Assembly (NCBI GenBank): GCA_019802505.1
Contig: JAFMOC010000159.1
Span: forward strand, 307,501-371,500
Length of the DNA stretch: 64,000 nucleotides
Reading direction: 5' to 3'
Source: Corydoras sp. C115
Taxonomy: Eukaryota > Chordata > Actinopteri > Siluriformes > Callichthyidae
Numbering within the stretch: the stretch's first letter is position 1; every line of letters starts with the position of its first letter. The notes under the pieces are model-generated. The model was not told where the DNA came from and ran no database searches. It saw only the letters and a program-made list of their open reading frames with translations. A program made the position numbers and the translations under genes. Positions 1 to 13,500 of this stretch are shown piece by piece.

Positions 1-1
1 T

Positions 2-91
2 GATCTTTCTCAAAGGGGCATCTTTGGCACACTGCTGTGTACCAACTTTCGTGTGTCTTTTATCAGTGATGAGATGCTACCAGAGGAGCTG
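2..91 (+). CDS. mtmr12: mtmr12 exon w1 (partial at window edge)
   Basis: Reads RGIFGTLLCTNFRVSF then ISDEMLPEEL, the GRAM-domain signature of the MTMR10/11/12 group. The donor is G|GTATGT and the exon ends on a whole codon. The left boundary is unknown; an acceptor at 14-15 (caaag) is possible, but upstream residues still fit the family. Confidence 0.85.
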
Positions 92-3028
92 GTATGTATG
101 CAAGGAACTGATCAATGTGGGATAGTTACATGCTAAAATTCCAGATTTTCAAATGTGGTTTACACATTGCTTAATTACACATTGCTTAAATGTTTATTCT
201 GATGTAAAATTAGGAGACTGAAATATGTCTATTCCTGTTTTGTAAAATTTCTCTGACATGTTCTCCAATGGGCACGGTGGCTTAGTGGTTAGCACGTTAG
301 GGACCCGCTAGGGATTCCCGGTTCGAATCCCAATCTGTTCTCCCCGTGTCCGCGTGGGTTTCCTCCGGGTTCTCCAGTTTCCTCCCACGGTCCAAAAACA
401 TGGATCAAGTCAATTGAATTCTCCAAATTGCCCCATATAGAGTGTGTTTGTGTGAGTGAGTGTGTGTCCAGCGATAAATTGGTGTGTGTCCAGCGATAAA
501 TCGATAAATTGGCCCTGTTTTGGGTCTGCCCAGCGCCCGAAACGTCCCCCCCCCCCGCGACCCTAATAGAGGATAAAAGCAGAAGAGAATGAATGAATGT
601 TCTCCAATGCCCATAACAAAATAAAACAATGTTACTGCTATAAAGCTTAAAATACCAAAACCTTTTTGATAACATTCCACCAAATGACAAAATACAAAGC
701 TATTAAAAATTCAACTAATTATTAGACCATTTCTCTTCAAAATCACAAGTACAACCACTAGTATACCAACCTGATGATTGGCGTCAGAATACATGGTCAG
801 TCATGATACAGTCCTCTGGAGCAATGAGGATTAAGGGCCTTGCTCAGGAGTACCATCCATCCGTCCATTGTCTTCCACTTTATACTCTGCTAAAGTTGTG
901 GGGGGAGTTCCCTATGCCCATGGAAGAACGTTTTGGGCGCTGGGCAGATACACTCTGGAGAGCATGCCAATCTATCGCTTGGCACACACCCAGACATGCT
1001 ATTTAGGAGAAATTAACCTTGAATCCATGTTTTGGACTGTGGGACAAACTCAGAAGAAACCCACATGGACGTGGAAACTCCACCCAGATTGGTATTCGAA
1101 CCTGAATTCTCAGAGCTGAGAGGCAGGTGTGCTAACCCCTAACTCCTTATAGGTCCCTAAATGTGGAATGTCATCAGAGATACTGTAATTCTGCATTCTG
1201 TGTCTTATATCGAGCATTCAGTTTGTCAGTCCGTTAGCATTAATGTCATAAAACACCAAAATTAAGAAGACTATAGAATATCAGTACAGGTTCGGTCATA
1301 ATTTATTCCTTTTTAACATTCAGAAATGAATCGTAGCTAGCCTGAATGAACTTGATGCAAGTTTTTAATGACCTATGAACTAAATAAAGGTGAAAATGTA
1401 TTCACAATAAAATCTCTGTGTGTCCTTCTGTTCTAGACTCACATTTTCAGCAATAAACTCTATAAAGAAAATGATATTCCGTTGACCTGTGTGGACCATG
1501 TATATGGAGGTAACTTGGTGATTTATGTATTTGCAATCTAATATTAATGCTTTAAATTTAATCATACTTCAATTTAAAATAATTATATGCTTGTGTATAT
1601 TGCTATTATTCATTCATTCATTATCCTCTTAATTCTCTACTGGGGTCGTAGGGGGGGACAGATACACACAGGACAGGACACCAATCTGTCACTGGGCACA
1701 CTTAATTACACAGGCACACACACACACACAAAGTGGGGCCATTTAGAGTATCCAGTTTACTTTGAATCCATGTTTTTGGACTGTGGGAGGAAACCAGAGA
1801 ACCCGGAGGAAACCCACGCAGACACGGGGAGAACATGGAAACTCCACCCAGATTGGGATTCAAACCCGGATCCCCAGCACCGAGAGGCAGGTGTGCTAAC
1901 CACTTATCTTCCGCTTAATCATCTTTTACAGTAGGTTTCCGGGATGGGTTCCTTATGCCCATCCAGGGGAGAACGTTTTGGGTGCTGGGCACCTGGATCT
2001 CCGACACTGAGAGGCGAACATGCTAACCACTAAGCCACTCTGCTGCCCTATTGATATTATATATTCATCCATCCATTATCTTCCACTTTATCCTCTATTA
2101 GGGTCACGGGGGGGGTTTCGGGCGCTGGGCAGATACACCCAGGACAGGATGCCAATCTATCGCTGGGCAGCTACTACATATTATTATTCTATTAATAATA
2201 GAATATCTATTATCTTTTATATGTGGGTATATTGCCATATGTTTTACAGAATTTTACAAAATTTTGCCAGTTAGTCTAAGCAATAATTTCAGCTTTTTTT
2301 CCAATTATGATCAAAAGGGATGCGGTAGCTCAATGGGTAGAGCATTGGGCTATCAAGCTGAAGGTTGGCGGTTCAAATCCCAGGTCCAATGAAGTTACCA
2401 ATGTGGGTCCTTGAGCAAGACCCTTAACCCTCATTACTACAGGGATATTGTGATTAACCCTGTATTCACCTTGTGAAGCATCTGCTAAATGACCAAATAT
2501 AAATGTAAAATGGTTCTGCAACCTGATTCTTCATCATGGGTAAAAGGTGGAGTAACTATTAGGATAGGATAGCCATACAAACCTTTTAATGAACCCGGGT
2601 GCTGTATACAAGGCCACCACCGTTTTGGGCACGTGTTTACGTCACTGAGTGTGTGTATGTGTGTGTGTTTCACTGCACAGATGGGTTAAATGTGGAGGAC
2701 AAATTCTTCTGTGTGCAAGCACTATAGGCCAAATAGATCACTTATTTAACATACGATCAATCAGTAGCTCTCTCTCTCACCACAGGCAACACAGGTTCAG
2801 CATTTTCCCTCTTTTATAATTTTTTTAAATTATTTTTATTATTATTTTATTTGTTTTTACATAATTTAAATAAGTAGTGAAGTGAATGAACTAATGTCAT
2901 GTTTAGTACAACATTAAATTAATGTTGAGTTTGCGGTATTTAAAAATGTATTTGATATTCATGTATTTACTATACACCACCGTGCACTTATTTACAAAAT
3001 CCTTTTTGCTTTGCTGTGCTGTGCTGTG

Positions 3029-3116
<88 letters not shown>

Positions 3117-4423
3117 AATAACTGCTTGCTTTCTGAAATAAGTCTACTGACAAAACATTTTGTAAGACATTTTAAATTATAAAATCCTTTAATGCGATAT
3201 ATGTTCTTATATTGTCTGCAGTTTATGATGAAAAGAAAAGGCTGGTAACCTGTAGCACATCGAAAAATAAGTATCCATCAAAGATGATAATTCATTGTAA
3301 AGACCTACGTGTTTTCCAATTCTGTTTAACCTACACCAAAGAAGAGGATGCCAAAAAGGTATTTTAAATAATTAGTGTGATTGCCATATATTGCAATCTC
3401 AATATTGTTATCTGATTTTAATGATTCCACCGTTTTGTCAGGTTTTCTTCTTCTGCAATTTTTGTGTTATTGATGCAGTTTTCGCAGGACACATCTGGCT
3501 CATTGTTGAGACCACTGCTTGTATAAAGCTAAGGAATCAGTCTAACCGTTCCCAACATATTTCTGTTTTTCTGCGCCAAAATTACCCTTTCGCTTAGTGA
3601 AACTTACGGTAATATTGGCACTCCTGTTAGTCTGCCAATGTTTGAGCTACAAAGACGAAATTTGCTGGCTGTAGCCAGTTAATCTGATGGGCTTAAACAG
3701 ACTATCAAAACGTGCCACCATGAGATTTTTACAGGTAGGTTAATCTGAAGGGCTTTAAACAGCCTATCAAAACATGCTACCATGAGATTTTTACCGGTAG
3801 GTTAAGAAAACCAATTAACAGTTTTCAACAGAGTAGCATGACTTGATAGAGTTTATGTCTCTTAATATGACGTAATTGGACCTATAAAACTTCCTATCAG
3901 CAGGTTTAAGTCTCATATTATGACGTCATTTAAACTAAATTACAAAACCGTATTAGTTTTAGGATTTAACTATAGGTATGGAGGATGTTTCGATATGGTA
4001 GGACAATCTGACAGATATCGCTATAAAAATGTCACGTCACGGTAGGAAAATTTGATAAGGTAGGAGAAAGTAGGAGAAACACTGGGCTTGTGAAATGGCA
4101 GAGTCATTGAGAGACACCCTATTAACTGGCCACATCCACTGTTTTTTCCTCGTTCACTGTATTGCTTGGATATATGTATGCACTGTGACTCTTAAAAGCT
4201 GCAATCCCACTATTGCATTTTCAGGAAATGCATCTCTCTAGTTTAATAATGAATGTTTTGCTCGATATTCCTAAAACTAATGTATATTTTTTTGGTTAGA
4301 TCTTTCAGGGAATTGTCCATCACTGTCTGGAGCCAAAGTCTCTAAGATGTGTTTATGCTTTCTCTTATGCCACCAGAACAAGTGCAGGTATATGTGTATT
4401 TTATTCTTTTTTCAATTTAGACA

Positions 4424-4514
<91 letters not shown>

Positions 4515-7500
4515 TTTGCGCGCTTTAGAATTTAATCACTGACCAATCAGGTACATGAACAATCTACTACAATAATGACTTTATAACTATGGATTTGGCC
4601 CAACAGGTTTAGGATCCAATAGTGTCAACAGTGAGCTGATACTTTAATAAGATTAACATGCAAAAAAGACCCATTAGAATTTTCAAACTCTAAAGCCTTT
4701 GGCCAAATAAGATTAAAGTTGGGATTTTGGAACGGAAATACTAACAATAGGTTATAAATTCTAAACACAATTAGTCTCTGCAAGCTGTGATGAACAACAA
4801 CTTTGTAGTTCTGCAATTCTAGACTGTAGTCCATCTGTGTTCTTTGTTATTGTTAGTCCCTGTTGGTTCTCTGTTCTCTATTGGTCAGGGGCATCACAGA
4901 ACAGGTATCATTTGGGTGGTGGATTGTTTATTGTCAGTTCTGCAGTGACACTGATGTGGTGAGGGGGTGTTAGTGCAGCATTGCTGCTGTATTTTCATTT
5001 AAACACCTCAGTGACACTGCTGGGATAGGAATAATGCACCCACCCAATAACCCCTGCTCTGTGGGGGTACTATTGGGGTTCTGACCATTAGAACAGAGTA
5101 AAGGGGACGTACACTGTATGTACTGTAGAACACACACAGATGGACTACAGAATGTAATTGTAGACTAGTAGTAAATGTATCTATATAGTTAGTGAAACTA
5201 ATAAAATGGTCAATAATTGGAGCACAAATAAGGTGTGTCCAAACTTTTGACTAGTTATGTACAAAATATTTTTTTAATAATACAAACACTAACTGGCTAA
5301 TAATTGATTAGTATATTGTAAACATTTCTAAATAACTTTTTACAGAGAAACATACAACAGAGACTGTTACGTTTGACACAGTGGAGGACTGGAAACAGGA
5401 AATGAAAAGGACTAAAGGAAAAGGCAGAATGGTTACTTTAAATGAGAACTTTACATTCTCACCAGTGTAAGTGATATTCTTTGTTTATATTGAATTTTGG
5501 GGAAGCCATGAAATGTAAATGGAAAAGTTCGATTAGACCGTTATCTTTGCTTAATCTAAAGTATGTGCTCTTAAAAGAGAAACTTTGTATCTTTCTTTTA
5601 ATATTAAAGAAATAATAATAATCCTTTTATTAATTGTGGCGGCACGGTGGCTTAGTGGTTAGCATGTTCTCCTCTCAGCACTAGGGATTTCCGGTTCGAA
5701 TCCCAATCTGGGTGGAGTTTCCATGTTCTCCCCGTGTCCTTGTGGGTTTCCTCCGGGTTCTCCGGTTTCTTTCCACAGTCCAAAAACATGGATTAAGGTC
5801 AATTGAGTTCTCCAAATTGCCCCATATAGAGTGTATCTGTGAGTGTGTGTGCCCAGCGATAGATTGGCGTCCTGTCCCGGGTGTATCTGCCCAGCGCCCG
5901 AAACGTTCTCCCCTGGATGGGCATGGGGACCCCCCCCCCCGCGACCCTAATGGAGGATAAAGCGGAAGATAATGGATGGATGGATTATTAATGTAGATTT
6001 TTAATACCGTCGAATCTGGTAAAATACCTACAGTCAGTGACTCGACTGCCATTATCCACATAAAATTAATAAATTTGTAGAAATTACTGTTTCTCCCTAT
6101 TTATCTATTTAAAAATGTTTTGGAAATGGACCGTCACAAATTCTTTCATAATGAACTTCAGGCATTGAATGGATAAAGACTGGATAAAAAAATGTAAATC
6201 AGTTTCTGGATGAGTATTCTTTTAAAGTTTCCCAAGCTTGGTTATAGACAAGGTCTCCTGGTTGTAGACAATGCAGTGTCTGCTCATCATGGCAGGAATG
6301 GCACTCTGGCATTAGAGCTTCGCACTGTTCAGACATGCAATGGCTGCATAATGCAGGCACATATCAAAGGTGGCGGAACAAGCACGGCTTATTTCCATTC
6401 ATTATCATCTGAAAGCAAATTGTGCACAAAAGAGGAATGACAGTCTTTTAAAATGGTGTTTTAAATCTTTGAGCTTTACTAAGGCATGTAAAAAATACTT
6501 CATAAAGATCCCAAGAAACATAACATGTCACCTTCCATGTTTTCTTAACAACCCACTTTTCTAGGTTACCAAAGTATTTTATCATACCAGCAGCAGTCAC
6601 TGACGATGACATGGCCTACTACCCAGGATATGGACTTCCAGTAAGTGAAAATACATTTTCCAAACAATTTTACTAAACGGATTATCATTCAAAAATAGAT
6701 GAACAATAAAAAAGCAGAAATTATGAATTGTTCAACCCTGTTTTCCTGAATCACATGTTCCAGATGTTTTTGCTTCCAACTTTATTTTTAAGTTACTGTT
6801 TATATTTTAATAGTGAAATAAACTTTGTGTTTCTTTTTAAGATTTGGTGTTGGTCCCATTATAGTGGCTGTGCCCTGTTTAAAGCATCCTCTATACCTCT
6901 AACCCCGGAAGATGGAGTATTAAATGTATTTATGGAGAGGTAAAAGAAAATAATAGTGAAATGTTGTATATTTGTGCATTTGCTAAATATTTGGGGCCGT
7001 ATCCTACCCAGAGGGGAATACTTTGGGTGCTGGGCAGATACACCAAGGACAGGGTACCAATCTATTGCTGGTCAACACCCCCCCCCCCTCCACACACACA
7101 CAAATTATATGAGGCAACATCAAGCATTCAGTTTACTGTGAATCCACATTTTTGGACTGTGGGAGGAAACCAGAGAACCTGGAGGAATCCCACGCAAACA
7201 CGGGGAGAACATGGAAACTCCTCTAAGATGGGGATTCGGACCTTGATCCCCAGCACTGACATGATTACCACTATGCTATGCATTTATGACAAATACCCCT
7301 GTACACACATAAATTCTATAAACTGTTTATCATTCCCTTTGTGTTTTAAATAAGTATATTTACGTGTGTGCAGACACATTCTATATGGGGCAATTTTGAG
7401 AATTCAATTGACTTGATCCATGTTTTTGGAATGTGGGAGGAAATCGGAGAACCCGGAGGAAACCCACGCAGACACGGGGAGAACATGGAAAGTTCACCCA

Positions 7501-10500
7501 GATGGGGATTCGAACCGGAAATCGCTAGCGCTGAGAGGCGAACATGCTAACACTATATATATTTATTTATTTTTATTTTTTTTTGCAGAATGCTTGAAGC
7601 AGTTGCCGAAAACCACCTTTATTCTGTTAAAACAGAAGACCTCTCAGCGACACTTCCCACAATTCAAGACATTCAGCAGTCTTACACAAGATTTAAACAG
7701 CTTTTTCTCATTGGTAAGTGATTACTTTGTGTTTTTAGTCTTTCGTTTCCACTTTAATTTTTCCTGATTTTTAAATCTATACTTCCATTTTCCAAGTTCA
7801 TGTTTTAGCATAATTATTTTTTTAAAAAGTTTTTAGTGTTAATATAATTTAAAGGTGACTGTTTTTGCATGATTTCAAGTGTATGTTTATTTAACCTATT
7901 TTTGTTAACAAAATGCATTAGGAAGGTCATTAAGCACCTGTAGGGTGTTTTGTCACTTGGGCCACCAGATGGCAGCAAAATAAAAAGATTGATTTACTGT
8001 CAGGTGAAGGATTTACAGGTTCGGTTTGTTTGTGTATTCATTCATGTTAACATCTTTCACCCGTGTCCTTTGTCACATGGCAACGCCATGTCAATGCTTT
8101 TATGTTGCCTTCATGGGATATTGTGTGTAGAATTCTATACACAATAGGAGGAAAAAATAAAATAAAATTTGGAAAAGAGAGAGGTTCTATGAATAATTTC
8201 TGGATGCCTTGTATGCATGATTGTAATAATATCTATTTACAGACAGTACATTAGAAGTTTTTTTTTTTAATTTTTTGATATTTGCAGATAGTTCAACTGA
8301 GTTTTGGCTTTCTGATGTGAAGTGGTTTTCATCACTTGAGAACTCTGGATGGCTAGACATCGTCAGGTGGGTGCCAATGCATTAATGTTTTTGAATTTAG
8401 ATTTGGATTGATTTTCATATTGTTTCTTTTTGTAGACAGTGTCTCCAAAAAGCAGTGGAGGTGGTTGAGTGTCTTGAAAAGGAAAACACAAATGTTCTTT
8501 TAATTGGTAGGTAATTCAGGCTCAAATTATTATTAGATTTAGCTGTACATTATGTCGCTCTTTCTCCTTTTGTCTTTATTTAACCCCCTCCTCCTCCACC
8601 TCTGTGCAAAATATTAGTTCTTTTAATACAAACAAATCCATGTAACTTCACACGACTTTCAGTAGCCACCCACCTTCAATTCAAAAGTCCTTAACGCTGC
8701 CTTACAGGACAATCTCAGGATGTGCTCCCTCTTACATACACTACATACACTACATTTTCCAAGGGTGCACAATGATTCGCACCTTGCGCTTTAGTAAAGA
8801 CAGCATTTTGGTGCTTTAATAACTTAGGGTGTTAACTTGAATTGCTTAGGGTGAAACTGGGTCCGTTAACCACAATTCTGTTTTCATTTCACGCAGGGAC
8901 GTTTTTTAGGGTTTTGAAACATCAGGGGCTTTAACCCAGATCGCTTATCCCACCTCTTTAAAAAGTGCCCTTTCATGAGTGTATTGTGATGGTCCATTTC
9001 CAAAATAATTTTAAAAAGCAGAGATAAATAGGGAGAAACGTCAATTTCTACAAATTAATTAATTTTAGGTAGATAATGCCAGTCAAGTCACTGACTGTAG
9101 GGATTTTACCAGATTCTACAGTTTTAAAAATCTACATTAATATTCCATCAATCCATTATCTTCCGCTTTATCCTCTATTAGGGTCGCGGAGGGGTTTCCC
9201 ATGCCCATCCAGGGGAGAACGTCTCGGGCGCTGGGCAGATACACCCAGGACAGGGTGCCAATCTATCGCTGGGCACACCCTCTCTCACACACACACAAAC
9301 ACACAGTATATGGGGCAATTTGGAGAATTCAATTGACTTGATCCATGTTTTTGTACTGTGGGAAGAAACCGGAGAACCCGGAGGAAACCCACGCGGACAC
9401 GGGGAGAACATGGAACTCCACCCAGATTGGGATTCGAACCGGGAATCCCAAGCACTGAGAGGAGAACATGCTAACCACTAAGCCACCGTGCCACCCCCAT
9501 TTATTAGTTATATTGGATAAAATTAAATGTTAGCAGTGCATAGCACATTCAGTTCTAATAAATTATGGTTTTGGCTGAAAATCTTTGAATAAACGAACCT
9601 GAGCTTCAGCAGAAAAGCAATTAGCAGTCAATTATTATTAGTTAGTTACTAGTTATTCGCAGATGAGACAGTTTTAAATTTGAAATACCGTTACTTTGGA
9701 CGGTTTGTGCCATCAGAAAAATTCTGACGGTTTCTGAAAGCTGAGAAGCTGCTTGAACCATGGTGTCAATTCTCACTTCACCACCGCTAAATGCAGGAAT
9801 GATCAAATATTTAACAGTTTTAAATCAAACAAAGTTCACTTCACTCGCAAGCACTTAAAAATAGGATTGGGAATAAATCTAGGCATTAAAAGCGAATAGG
9901 CTGACTTGGGTTGTTCTCTCACTTGTAAGTCACTTTTGATAAATATGTGATTTATCGTCTAAATCACTAAAAATAAAAATGTCCATGCTATGTGATACTC
10001 CTTTACTCAGGGAGTGGTAGCTCAGTGAGGGAGCGGTAGCTCAGTGAGGGAGCGGTAGCTCAGTGGTTAGGGTGTTGGGCTATCAATCTGAAGGTTGGGG
10101 GTTCAATCCCAGCTCCACTGAAGTTACCAATGTGGCTCCTTGAGCAAGACCCTTAACCCTCATTGCTCCAGGGATGTTGTAATTAACCCTGTGCTCACCT
10201 TGTAAGTCACTTTGGATAAAAGTGTCTGCTAAATGACCAAATGTAATGTACTCAGAAACATGTTTAGTAATTGCATAATATGTCAAATTCCTTAATTATT
10301 GATGTATCCACATACAGTTAACACAAATTTTAAGTATGGTATTTATTAATTAATTAATTCATTCATTATTTTCTGCTTAATCCTCTACTATGGTCACAGG
10401 GGAGTTCACCATACCCATTATTCCCCATACCTCTTATTTTGTAACAAACTACCAGCTGTTACTTTAAAAAAAAAATTATATCTAAGTGAAGTAACATAAG

Positions 10501-13500
10501 TAACATACAGTATACTCACCAGTCACTTTATGAAGAACACATTGTTCATTTTTCACTTCCATGTACCATAAAGATACTTTGTAGTTTTACAATCATGGCT
10601 AGACATTTTATTTGGTGAACTGGCAGTATTAGTGGGGTGAAAAACTTCAAGTCCGAAACCTCAGTACCACTCATATCAGAGCAAAACCCACACCACCTTC
10701 ATAATACCTGCTCTGCAGGAGTCAAGGGCCTTCAGAAAAAAATGGACTTACAAGTTAAAGAGCAACAAAAATGCACATAATATGTGGAACTGATAAAACA
10801 GACGCTGAGGAAACAAACAGGGAGATCAACAGTAACATTTACATTTGGTCATTTAGCAGATGCTTTTTATCCAAAGCGACATACAAGGTGATTCTTTATT
10901 CCTTTACCGGTTGCACGGAGGGGTTTGCACATGCCCATGTCCATGACCATGCCCATCCAGGGGAAAACGTTTCATATAGGACAGAGCGTCTGACAGTCTG
11001 TCTCTGGGCACACTCATTCTCACACACACACACACGCACACACACATACAATATATGGGACAGTTTAGGCCTTTAAACTTGGCTCCCAGCGCTGAGAGGC
11101 GGATGTGCCACCATGCCACATTATTATTTATTATAATTCACATTCTAAATATGAAATTATAATTTACATTATAGATTCATGCTTATAACAGTTGTTCTGT
11201 AGGTTTTGAGTTTGAATATATATTATTATAGCCACCCTTAAAAGCATGTGTACAGTAGGTAACAGATGGCTAGTGAATTTTTTTGTGTTTGATATATTTT
11301 TTTTACCATAATTATTTAAAAAGATAGATTAGGGCCCATAATTAGTCTAAATAGTTTTAGAGAATAAACTTTTACAGATGTTTTTTGTTGGAAAATTCAG
11401 ACCCATGTACTATACTGATAAAGACAAATATAATACAATGATTATATAAATATATATACAATGAAAAATGATTTTTTTTCAGAGGATGGCGGAACAGACC
11501 TTTGCTGCTTGATTTCCAGCCTGGTTCAGATTATGATGGACCCTCATCCCAGAACCCTGTTGGGATTCCAGGGTCTGGTCCAGAAAGAGTGGGTAGCTGG
11601 CTGCCATGCTTTTCTTGATCGGTGTAATCATCTTTATCAGAAGGACAAGGAGGTAGTTTGATTAAATCATCATTTGTTTTTAAAAGAAAGGAATAAACTA
11701 GGTTTTCAGTAAATTACTTCTTTAATGTCTGCTTTAAGTATGTATCCCTAAATAAAACACATACTTATCTAAACAGGCTTTTTTATTTATTAATAACATT
11801 AATTAAAAAGTTTATTATTTCTTTGCAGTGTCAGTCTCCTGTCTTCCTGCTCTTCCTGGAGTGTGTCTGGCAACTTCAGCAACAGCATAGCACAGCATTT
11901 CAGTTCACTGAGACATACCTCACTGTGCTGTCTGACAGCATCAACGTTCCACTCTTTGACACGTTTCTCTTCAACTCAGCTCATCATCGGGAAATCACGA
12001 TGAAGGTTCATTCATTCATCACACTCTGCTTAAACCTTTACTAGGGTCACGCTTAATCCTTTACTGGGGGGGTTCCCCATGCCCATCCAGGGGAAAACGT
12101 TTCGGGTCTATCGCTGTCATACTCACTCACACGCAATATCGGGCAATTTGGAGCATTCACTTCACCTTGAATCCATGTTTTTGGACTGTGGGAGAAAACC
12201 CAAGTGGGCGGCATGTAAACTCCACCCAGATTGTGATTGGAACCTTCATTTCCAGCGCTGCGAGGAGAACATGCTAACCATTAAGCCACCGTGCCGCCCT
12301 CGCTATGAAGGTTATATTCATCATTTCATGTTTTTATTTGATACCTTCAGGTAAAATATATCTTTACACATTTAATTGTATGTTTTTTGTGAATTTGTAC
12401 TTTTAAAATTAGTTTTACTGCAAATCATCACAAAATTAATATTTGTGTATGTTTCCAACCAAGGTAAGTAAACACCATATCAGATATTTTTGTGAATAAG
12501 ATTTTTTTTATTTATTCAAATTAAGTACAGCCATAAAAAACCATGTACATTAATTCAAGTGCACCTCTATACATCCATATAATTACATAACCAAATTGCT
12601 ATAGAAAGCCAATACAACTGTCGCAGGAGGAGGGGTGGGGGGTACCCCATGCCCATCCAGGGGAGAACGTTTCGGGCACTGGGCAGATATACCCAGGACA
12701 GGGTGCCAATCTAACACTGAGCACACACTCACTCACACAGACATACTCTATATGGGGCAATTTGGAGAACTTTGAATTGACTTGATCCATGTTTTTGGAC
12801 TGTGGGGGGAAACCGGAGAACCCGGAGGAAACCCACAGGGACACGGGGAGAACATGGAAACTCCACCCAGATTGGGATTCGAACCGGGTATCCCTAGTGC
12901 TGAGAGGAGAACATGCTAAACCACTAAGCCACTGTGCCGCCCCACATATGATCCTTGATGACACAAATAGCATCTTGCACCATATAAAATATGTTTGTGT
13001 GATAAACACAGTACACAACCTCGCTCTTTCTCTAACCTCTAAATTGTGTTTTTTTTTAGAATGAATCACAGAACTCACAAAAAAGATTATTAAGCTGTCC
13101 TGAAGTGTGGGACTGGTCTCTGCAGTTTGACTACAGGGCACAGCAGCTCTTTCTTAATCCTCTGTACACTGAAAAGCTGAGACAAAACACGAGAAGAATT
13201 TCTCGTAAGGTAAATGGCTTTAAAAATATTTTTAATAGTTTTGTTAAATTTGCTCTTAACCTGTATATGGTATTAAACAAAATGTATTTATTAAACATAA
13301 TGTGAGAATAATGCGGCACGGTGGCTTAGTGGTTAGCACGTTCGCCTCTCAGCTCTAGGGATTCCCGGTTCGAATCCCCATCTGGGTGAAGTTTCCATGT
13401 TCTCCCCGTGTCTGCGTGGGTTTCCTCCGGGTTCTCCGGTTTCCTCCCACAGTCCAAAAACATGGATCAAGTCAATTGAGTTCTCCAAATTGCCCCATAT

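Noticed and set aside
2316..2400. tRNA gene
   Set aside because: A and B boxes are present but the cloverleaf does not close, and the same sequence continues into a SINE-B body found elsewhere.
12599..13141. 180-codon reverse ORF
   Set aside because: It is the antisense of a SINE-A and runs across mtmr12 exon w13. The recurring peptide SGFSGFPPQSKNMDQ appears in many such ORFs and is SINE-encoded noise.
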